Shown: positions 24,658-30,820 of the stretch, piece after piece | Layout: every line of letters starts with the position of its first letter | How positions within the stretch are numbered: position 1 is the stretch's first letter | Source of the DNA: Cryobacterium cryoconiti | GTDB lineage: Bacteria > Actinomycetota > Actinomycetes > Actinomycetales > Microbacteriaceae | Reading direction: 5' to 3' | Assembly (NCBI RefSeq): GCF_004403065.1 | Contig: NZ_SOHA01000034.1 | Coordinates: 120,382-184,381, forward strand | DNA length: 64,000 nt | The notes under the pieces: generated by a model | Told to the model about the DNA's origin: nothing | The model's database searches: none | The model's input: the letters and a program-made list of their open reading frames with translations, nothing else | Made by a program: the position numbers and the translations under genes

Positions 24658-25359
24658 ATGGTGCGGATGAACGGACAGATCGGGGCGGCCCTCGCCGTGT
24701 CGACGGTCATCTTCGCCCTGCGGCCGGACCTTGAGTCGGGTTTCTCGACCCTGTGGCTGCCGCTCGTGCGCCGCACCCGCGAGCCCTACCTCGACCAGTG
24801 GGCACTCCCCGGCGGCGGACTGCCGACCGACGAGGAACTGGCCGGCGCCGCCGCCCGCACCCTGCGCGAAACCACCGGGCTGACCCCCAAATACCTCGAA
24901 CAGCTCTACACGTTCGGTGATCCGGGCCGCTCCCCCGGCGGCCGGGTGGTCTCGGTCGTCTACTGGGCACTCGTGGAGTCCGACGAGGCCGCCCTGGCGG
25001 TCGTGGACAAGAACGTGCAGTGGTTCTCCGCCGACCATCTGCCGCCGCTGGCCTTCGACCACAACCGCATCGTCGAGTACGCCCTCTGGCGCCTGCGCAC
25101 GAAGGTCGAGTATTCCCGCATCGCGCACGCATTCCTGGGCGAGACGTTCACTCTCGCGCAGCTGCGGGAGGTGCACGAGGCCGTGCTGCAGAAGGCGCTC
25201 GACCCGGCCAACTTCCGGCGAACGATCGAATCGTCGGGCACGGTCGTCGACACCGGCCAGCGCGTCGCCGGGGTGCCGCACCGCCCGCCGCGGCTGTACC
25301 GCTACAACGACTCCGTGCACGCGGTCGATTCGGGTGCACTCGAGCCGGCGATCGGATAA
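24658..25359 (+). CDS. nrtR: NrtR-type Nudix-related transcriptional regulator of NAD metabolism
   Basis: A 233-residue protein: N-terminal Nudix domain (~1-140) and C-terminal winged helix (~150-220). The Nudix box is degenerate (GGLPTDEELAGAAA then RTLRETTGL): the Glu after Arg and one of the paired Glu are Thr, so hydrolase activity is unlikely and ligand binding is expected, as in NrtR proteins that sense ADP-ribose or NAD derivatives. ATG 24658 is chosen; a TTG at 24640 would place the start inside the operator. Followed by nadA-nadB-nadC, which it should repress. Confidence 0.85.
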   Translation: MVRMNGQIGAALAVSTVIFALRPDLESGFSTLWLPLVRRTREPYLDQWALPGGGLPTDEELAGAAARTLRETTGLTPKYLEQLYTFGDPGRSPGGRVVSVVYWALVESDEAALAVVDKNVQWFSADHLPPLAFDHNRIVEYALWRLRTKVEYSRIAHAFLGETFTLAQLREVHEAVLQKALDPANFRRTIESSGTVVDTGQRVAGVPHRPPRLYRYNDSVHAVDSGALEPAIG

Positions 25360-25361
25360 GC

Positions 25362-25493
25362 ATGACGACCACCCGCCCCGCAGGCCCCCTGGCCACGCAC
25401 AACCTGCCTGAACGCCCCTTGTCTGAACGCCGCTTTTCTGAACACCGCTTTTCTGAACACCGCTTTTCTGAACACCGAGGAGTTACCCCATGA
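25362..25493 (+). CDS. Possible small coupled ORF between nrtR and nadA, with (RFSEH)n repeat
   Basis: A 43-codon ORF starts 2 nt after the nrtR stop codon and its TGA overlaps the nadA ATG (ATGA). Its second half encodes the five-residue repeat ERRFSEH, RFSEH, RFSEH from a 15-bp DNA repeat. No known domain. A ribosome translating it would stop exactly at the nadA start, so it may serve as a coupling peptide. Weak SD signal; it may simply be a repeat-expanded spacer that stays open. Confidence 0.35.
   Translation: MTTTRPAGPLATHNLPERPLSERRFSEHRFSEHRFSEHRGVTP
25418..25477 (+). repeat. 15-bp tandem repeat x4 upstream of nadA
   Basis: One diverged unit (CTTGTCTGAACGCCG) and three identical CTTTTCTGAACACCG units, 25418-25477. 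Ends 12 bp before the nadA ATG, with GAGGAG just after it. Confidence 0.85.
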
Positions 25494-26800
25494 CCATCGC
25501 ATCGGTCGACCAGACCATCCGACTCATCAGCACGGGAGCGGCCGCCGGAAGCACCTGCAGCCCCGACCTGGTCACCGCCCCCTGGGAGTTCGATTCCGGC
25601 ACGCCGGGCTACGGCCCCGGGGCGTCGATGGGCGACGTCATCCCCACCGGGTCACCACGCCAGGGCGACCTGCCCGAGGTCTACCGTCGCGCGACGACGC
25701 AGGAACTGGGTGAGCGCATCCGCGCCGCCAAGGCCACGCTCGGCGACCGGGTGGTGATTCTCGGGCACTTCTACCAGCGCGACGAGGTGCTGGCGCACGC
25801 GGACTTCGTGGGCGACTCCTTCCAGCTGGCGCAGGCGACGAAGAGCCGGCCCGACGCCGAGGCGATCATCTTCTGCGGTGTGCACTTCATGGCCGAGACC
25901 GCCGACCTGCTCTCCACCGCGGATCAGGCCGTCATCCTGCCGAACCTCGCCGCCGGCTGCTCCATGGCCGACATGGCCGACATCGACTCCGTCACCGACT
26001 GCTGGGAGCAGCTCGAAGACCTCTACGGCACCGAGCCTGACGCCGACGGCCGCGTGCCCGTGATCCCGGTGACGTACATGAACTCCTCGGCCGCGCTCAA
26101 GGCGTTCTGCGGCGAGCACGGCGGCATCGTCTGCACGTCGTCGAACGCCGAAACCGTGCTCGAGTGGGCGTTCGAACGCGGCCGCCGAGTGCTGTTCTTC
26201 CCCGACCAGCACCTCGGCCGCAATACGGCCAAGGCGATGGGTGTGCCGCTCGACCGCATGCCGATGTGGAACCCGCGCAAGCCCCTGGGCGGCAACAGCA
26301 CGGCGGAGCTCGAAGCCGCGCAGGTCGTGCTCTGGCACGGATTCTGCAGCGTGCACCGGCGGTTCACGGTGGACCAGATCGCGGTGGCGCGACAGGAACA
26401 TCCCGGCGTGAGAGTGATCGTGCACCCGGAGTGCCCGATGAGCGTGGTCGACGCCGCCGACTCCTACGGTTCCACGGACTTCATCAAAAAGGCCATCGAG
26501 GCAGCCCCGGCCGGAACCACGTTCGCCATCGGCACCGAGATCAACCTGGTGCAGCGCCTCGCCGCCGAGCACCCCGAGCACACCATCTTCTGCCTCGACC
26601 CTGTGGTCTGCCCCTGCTCCACCATGTATCGCATCCACTCCGGCTACCTGGCCTGGGTGCTCGAGGCGCTTGTGGGCACGGCCGACCGTGCGCCCGAGGT
26701 GCTGAACCGGATTCAGGTGCCCCTGGACGTCGCCGGTAATGCCCGCATCGCGCTCGAGCGGATGCTCGCCGCGAAGCCGCCAGTCTCGCGCGGAGCCTGA
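25490..26800 (+). CDS. nadA: Quinolinate synthase
   Basis: A 436-residue enzyme that condenses iminoaspartate with dihydroxyacetone phosphate to quinolinate. VVILGHFYQRDEVLAHADFVGDS is read in two halves at the N-terminal substrate site. Three conserved Cys regions that hold the [4Fe-4S] cluster are present: Cys129 (IIFCGVHFMAE), Cys215 (GIVCTSSNAE) and the CLDPVVCPC group (368-376). The N-terminus is ~75 residues longer than E. coli NadA, as is normal in actinobacteria. Start ATG 25490 has GAGGAG upstream. nadB starts 2 nt after its stop. Confidence 0.97.
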   Translation: MTIASVDQTIRLISTGAAAGSTCSPDLVTAPWEFDSGTPGYGPGASMGDVIPTGSPRQGDLPEVYRRATTQELGERIRAAKATLGDRVVILGHFYQRDEVLAHADFVGDSFQLAQATKSRPDAEAIIFCGVHFMAETADLLSTADQAVILPNLAAGCSMADMADIDSVTDCWEQLEDLYGTEPDADGRVPVIPVTYMNSSAALKAFCGEHGGIVCTSSNAETVLEWAFERGRRVLFFPDQHLGRNTAKAMGVPLDRMPMWNPRKPLGGNSTAELEAAQVVLWHGFCSVHRRFTVDQIAVARQEHPGVRVIVHPECPMSVVDAADSYGSTDFIKKAIEAAPAGTTFAIGTEINLVQRLAAEHPEHTIFCLDPVVCPCSTMYRIHSGYLAWVLEALVGTADRAPEVLNRIQVPLDVAGNARIALERMLAAKPPVSRGA

Positions 26801-26802
26801 CC

Positions 26803-28518
26803 ATGACCCATGTGCTCGTCGTCGGCAGCGGACTGGCCGGACTCATCGCGGCGGTGCGGGCGACGGATGCCGGCCACCGGGTCACGCTCGTCACGAAGGC
26901 GGGCCTGCCCGACAGCAACACCCGTTACGCCCAGGGCGGCATCGCCGCGGCCATGTTCCCCGACGACTCCGTCGAATCCCACGTTCAGGACACCCTGCGG
27001 GCCGGGGCCGGGCTCTGCGACCCCGTCGCGGTGCGCGTGCTCTGCTCCGAGGGGCCGGCCCGGGTGCGCGATCTGATCCGCTTCGGCGTCGACTTCGACC
27101 GTGACGAGTCCGGGGTGACCCGGGGTCTCGAGGCCGCCCATTCGCGCTCGCGCGTGCTGCACGCCGGCGGGGACGCCACCGGCGCCGCCATCGAGGCTGC
27201 CCTGGTGGCGACGGTGCGGGAGCGCGCCGCCCGATCGCTGCGGGACCCCGGTGCCCGCCTGAACATACTGGAACACACCATGCTGGTGGACCTGACCGTG
27301 CGGGACGGGAGGGTGACCGGGGCCGTACTGCTCGGGCCCGACGAGATTCTCACCCCGCTGGTCTCCGACACGGTGATCCTGGCGACGGGCGGCGCCGGCG
27401 AGCTGTTCCCGCACACCACGAACCCCACCCTGGCGACGGGCGACGGAGTCGCGGCCGCGTGGCGAGCCGGGGCATCCGTGTCCGACCTCGAGTTCTACCA
27501 GTTCCACCCGACCGCGCTCGCTGTACCCGGCACCCCGCTGGTGTCCGAGGCGGTGCGCGGGGAAGGCGCCGTGCTGCGAAACTCCGCCGGCCACCGTTTC
27601 ATGCTCGAGGTGCACCCCGACGGCGAACTCGCCCCGCGCGACGTCGTTGCCCGGGGCATCGCCCGGGAAATGGCCCGGCAGGGCGGCGTTCCGGTGCGGC
27701 TGGACGCGACCGGTCTCGGCCGGGAGCTGCTTGAGCGACGATTCCCGACCATCACCGCGGCCTGCCGTGCGGCCGGCCTGGACTGGGCCGTTGAATCGAT
27801 CCCGGTCGCGCCGGCCGCGCACTACTGGATGGGCGGCGTGCTCACCGATATCTGGGGCCGCAGCAGCCTGCCCGGCCTTTTCGCGGTGGGAGAAGCGGCC
27901 CGCACGGGCGCTCATGGCGCCAACCGGCTGGCGTCCAACTCCCTGCTCGAAGCCGCCGTGTTCGCCGACCGTGCGGTGCGCGCGCTGCGCCTGCCGGTAC
28001 GGGGTGTGCGGAATGGGGGGACCTCGGTCTCGACAGGCTCGACCACCGGAGGCCCGGTCACGACAGGCTCGACCACCGGAGGCCCGGTCTCGACAGGCTC
28101 GACCACCGGAGGCCCGGTCTCGACAGGCTCGACCACCGGGGATCGGGCGGCCGTGCAGCAGCTGATGTGGGAGTGTGCCGGAGTGCTGCGGAGCGGGGCG
28201 AAACTCGCCGCCGCATCCGTCACCCTGGCCGACTGGGCGACCCGGAGGCCGGAGCCCGACGGCACCGCCCCGCTGAATATGCGTATTCGGGCATATGAGG
28301 ACGCCAACCTGCTCGACCTGGCGGGGGTCACTGTGGCCTCGGCCCTGGCCCGGCAGGAATCTCGCGGTGCCCACCACCGCTCGGACTTTCCCGATAGTCG
28401 CCCTGAGCTCGCCCACTCCATCGTCTGGAGCCGCGGCGCCGGGGAGACCGCCGCCGAGATGAACAGCACCGTGAACCTGGACCACCTCACCGAGGCCGAG
28501 GAGGCCATTGCATGCTGA
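26803..28518 (+). CDS. nadB: L-aspartate oxidase with a 40-residue repeat insertion
   Basis: A 571-residue FAD enzyme that oxidises aspartate to iminoaspartate for NadA. VVGSGLAGLIAAVRA is the FAD-binding site; TRGLEAAHSRSRVLHAGGDATG and EFYQFHPTAL are conserved; GEAARTGAHGANRLASNSLLEA closes the FAD domain. Residues 407-446 are an insertion of four 10-residue units (about GGPVSTGSTT) encoded by a 30-bp DNA repeat. It lies between the FAD domain and the C-terminal helical domain, where it may be tolerated as a loop. Typical family length is ~530-540. It overlaps nadC by 7 bp. Confidence 0.95.
   Translation: MTHVLVVGSGLAGLIAAVRATDAGHRVTLVTKAGLPDSNTRYAQGGIAAAMFPDDSVESHVQDTLRAGAGLCDPVAVRVLCSEGPARVRDLIRFGVDFDRDESGVTRGLEAAHSRSRVLHAGGDATGAAIEAALVATVRERAARSLRDPGARLNILEHTMLVDLTVRDGRVTGAVLLGPDEILTPLVSDTVILATGGAGELFPHTTNPTLATGDGVAAAWRAGASVSDLEFYQFHPTALAVPGTPLVSEAVRGEGAVLRNSAGHRFMLEVHPDGELAPRDVVARGIAREMARQGGVPVRLDATGLGRELLERRFPTITAACRAAGLDWAVESIPVAPAAHYWMGGVLTDIWGRSSLPGLFAVGEAARTGAHGANRLASNSLLEAAVFADRAVRALRLPVRGVRNGGTSVSTGSTTGGPVTTGSTTGGPVSTGSTTGGPVSTGSTTGDRAAVQQLMWECAGVLRSGAKLAAASVTLADWATRRPEPDGTAPLNMRIRAYEDANLLDLAGVTVASALARQESRGAHHRSDFPDSRPELAHSIVWSRGAGETAAEMNSTVNLDHLTEAEEAIAC
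28021..28140 (+). repeat. 30-bp tandem repeat x4 inside nadB (CTCGACAGGCTCGACCACC family)
   Basis: Units 28021-28050, 28051-28080, 28081-28110 and 28111-28140. Units 2-4 differ at one base. Each holds TCGACAGGCTCGACCACCGG. The same sequence in the other orientation occurs in the intergenic region at 59471-59492, so this is a dispersed repeat that has entered a gene. Confidence 0.9.
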
Positions 28519-29372
28519 CCATGAACGCCATCGACACCGTCGTGCGCGCCGCACTCGATGAGGACGCCCCCTGGGGTGACCTGACCTCGCAGGTGCTCAT
28601 CCCGGCGGACGCCGTTGCCACCGCCCAGCTGGTGGCGCGCGAGGCCGGGGTCTTCAGCGGCGGGGCCGTGTTCGCATCGGCATTCCGGCTGACCGACGCA
28701 GGAATCGTCGTGCGGATGCTGGTGGCAGACGGCATGGCATTCGCGGCCGGCGACGCCCTGGCCGAGGTATCGGGGTCCGCCCGCGGCATCCTGCAGGCCG
28801 AGCGCATCGGGCTGAACTTCGTGCAGCGGATGAGCGGGATCGCCACTCTGACCGCGCTCTACGTGGCCGAGATCGAGGGCACCCGGGCCCGCATCGTCGA
28901 CACCCGGAAGACCACCCCCGGCCTGCGCGTCCTGGAGCGCGCGGCCGTGCGGGACGGGGGCGGCCACAACCACCGATTCAGTCTCTCCGACGCGGTGATG
29001 GCCAAGGACAACCACCTCGCTGTGCTCACCGCCGGCGGCCTCAACCTCACCGAGGCGCTCCGCCAGGTTCGCGACCGCATCTCCCACACCACGCACCTGG
29101 AGGTGGAGGTGGACCGGATCGACCAGATCGAGCCGGTGCTCGCCGCCGGCGTCGACACGATCATGCTGGACAACTTCTCGCTCGACGACCTGAGCGAGGG
29201 CGTACGCCTGACGAACGGCCGAGCTCTCGTTGAGGCCAGCGGCGGTGTGTCGCTGGCGACCGTGCGCGGCATCGCCGCCACCGGCGTCGACGTGATCTCG
29301 GTCGGGGCCATCACGCACAGCGTGCGCTCCCTCGACCTCGGCCTCGACGTCGTCATCCTCACCGAGGGCTGA
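28512..29372 (+). CDS. nadC: Nicotinate-nucleotide pyrophosphorylase (carboxylating)
   Basis: A 286-residue type II phosphoribosyltransferase converting quinolinate and PRPP to nicotinate mononucleotide. DEDAPWGDLTS at the start, RMSGIATLTALYV, DTRKTTPGLRVLE, GGGHNHRFSLSDAVMAKDNHL (substrate Arg/Lys/His cluster), EVEVDRIDQIE, DTIMLDN and VDVISVGAITHS are all present. Start ATG 28512 overlaps nadB. The following cysteine desulfurase begins 12 bp later, so this is the fourth or fifth gene of the operon. Confidence 0.96.
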   Translation: MLTMNAIDTVVRAALDEDAPWGDLTSQVLIPADAVATAQLVAREAGVFSGGAVFASAFRLTDAGIVVRMLVADGMAFAAGDALAEVSGSARGILQAERIGLNFVQRMSGIATLTALYVAEIEGTRARIVDTRKTTPGLRVLERAAVRDGGGHNHRFSLSDAVMAKDNHLAVLTAGGLNLTEALRQVRDRISHTTHLEVEVDRIDQIEPVLAAGVDTIMLDNFSLDDLSEGVRLTNGRALVEASGGVSLATVRGIAATGVDVISVGAITHSVRSLDLGLDVVILTEG

Positions 29373-29384
29373 TCGGACGCCGTC

Positions 29385-30527
29385 ATGATCTACCTCGACA
29401 ACGCCGCGACCACCCCGGTGCGCCGAGAGGTGCTCGAGGTGCTCTGGCAGCAGCTCGCCGGCCGATTCGGCAACCCGTCGAGCCACCACCGGGTGGGCGA
29501 GGCTGCTGCCGCAGCCCTGGCCGAGGCACGGGCGAGCGTTGCCGACGTGCTCGGTTGCCGCCCGGCGGACGTGGTCTTCACGACCGGCGGCACCGAGGCC
29601 GACAATCTCGCGATCAAGGGCATCGCCCTCGGCGCCCCGCGCGGACGCCACCTCATCACCACGGCGATCGAGCACGAGGCCGTGCTCGAGTCCTGCGATT
29701 ATCTGCGACGCCTGCACGGCTTCGAGGTCACCCTCCTCGACACGGATGTCTCCGGCCGGGTCGACCCGGAACAGCTCCGCGGCGTCCTGCGCGCGGACAC
29801 CACCCTCGTCTCGGTGCAGTACGCCAACAACGAGGTCGGCACCCTCCAACCGTTGACCGAGCTCGCGGCACTCGCCCGCTCTGCCCGGGTGCCGTTCCAC
29901 ACGGATGCCGTCCAGGCTGCCGGCTGGCTTCCGGTCGACGTCGGCGCCCTGGGTGTGGACGCGCTGAGCATCTCCGGCCACAAATTGGGTGCGCCGAGCG
30001 GCACCGGCGTCCTCTTCCTCCGCCGGCGGATCGCAGTCGAGCCGGTGCTGCACGGCGGTGGCCAGGAGCGCGGGCGCCGAAGCGGCACGGAGAACGTCCC
30101 GGGGGCTCTGGCATTGGCCACCGCACTGCGCCTGGCCGAGGCCGAGCGCGCGGAGGCTGCCCCCCGCATCATTGCCCTGCGTGACGCGTTCATCGCCACA
30201 GTGCTGGCGGGCACGCCGTCCGCCCGCCTCACCGGACATCCGACCGAGCGTCTGCCCGGCACCGCGTCGTTCGTCTTCCCTGGAACGAGTGGCGAGGCTG
30301 TGCTGCTCGAACTCGAAGCGCGCGGCATCGTCTGCTCCAGCGGGTCGGCCTGCGCGGCAGGCAGTGACGAGCCCTCCCACGTTCTGACCGCGCTGGGCTA
30401 CCCGGCCGAGGTCGCCCAGACCGCCGTGCGGTTCACGCTCGCCTCCACGACGACAGCAGCGGATGCCGCGCACGCCGCCGCATCCGTTGAGGGTGCCGTG
30501 GCCACCGTGCGCGGTCTCGGCAGCTGA
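29385..30527 (+). CDS. Cysteine desulfurase (NifS/IscS-like) of the NAD operon
   Basis: A 380-residue PLP enzyme. MIYLDNAATTPV at the N-terminus, EADNLAIKG, TTAIEHEAVLESC (PLP-stacking His), SVQYANNEVGTLQP, SISGHKLGAPSGTG (Schiff-base Lys at ~202) and GIVCSSGSACAAGS with the persulfide-forming Cys are visible. It releases sulfur from cysteine. As the last gene after nadABC it most likely supplies sulfur for the NadA [4Fe-4S] cluster, as known for NifS-type genes in nad operons of other bacteria. A role in tRNA thiolation cannot be excluded. Confidence 0.92.
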   Translation: MIYLDNAATTPVRREVLEVLWQQLAGRFGNPSSHHRVGEAAAAALAEARASVADVLGCRPADVVFTTGGTEADNLAIKGIALGAPRGRHLITTAIEHEAVLESCDYLRRLHGFEVTLLDTDVSGRVDPEQLRGVLRADTTLVSVQYANNEVGTLQPLTELAALARSARVPFHTDAVQAAGWLPVDVGALGVDALSISGHKLGAPSGTGVLFLRRRIAVEPVLHGGGQERGRRSGTENVPGALALATALRLAEAERAEAAPRIIALRDAFIATVLAGTPSARLTGHPTERLPGTASFVFPGTSGEAVLLELEARGIVCSSGSACAAGSDEPSHVLTALGYPAEVAQTAVRFTLASTTTAADAAHAAASVEGAVATVRGLGS

Positions 30528-30555
30528 ACGGCCTTACCCGGTCCCAACGGCGCTG

Positions 30556-30616
30556 GCGCACAGTGTGCGCACGCGTGTGTGCACGCGCGGACTTCGCGCG
30601 TGTGCACGCGCGCGAC
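30556..30616. terminator. GC-alternating hairpin region ending the NAD operon
   Basis: CACGCGCG (30582-30589) pairs with CGCGCGTG (30595-30602) around GACTT. The region is almost entirely alternating purine-pyrimidine (GTGTGCACGCGCG occurs twice, at 30577 and 30600), so it could also form left-handed DNA. It is 28 nt after the cysteine desulfurase stop. Confidence 0.55.
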
Positions 30617-30634
30617 CCGACAAAGCGAGGAGAG

Positions 30635-30645
30635 TTGTCAGACAA
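30635..30645. promoter_or_regulatory. Palindromic operator TTGTCAGACAA upstream of adhE
   Basis: A perfect 11-bp palindrome that fits the GT-N3-AC core of FadR-type GntR regulators. It is ~175 bp before adhE. The gap 30528-30820 holds no gene; a TATAGA-like -10 occurs at about 30771-30776. Confidence 0.45.
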
Positions 30646-30820
30646 TTAACGAAGGACCCGTCACGCCCGAAGAAACGTGCCTCGATCAGGATATCTCTTA
30701 CCGAGACCCGGTCTCGGGGAGGCCGAATACGCCTCCCCTGACATGCGACCATCTGGCTGAAGTCGTAAGGTTATAGACAAGAGGCGATAAGCCCAAGTTG
30801 GGCCGCCAAAAAGGGACACA

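Noticed and set aside
28021..28140. Possible CRISPR-like array
   Set aside because: The repeats are contiguous with no unique spacers, are within an intact nadB frame, and no cas gene is near.
27912..30473. 853-codon open frame on the minus strand
   Set aside because: It lies opposite nadB, nadC and the cysteine desulfurase, which have full family motifs. Long antisense frames are expected in high-GC DNA.
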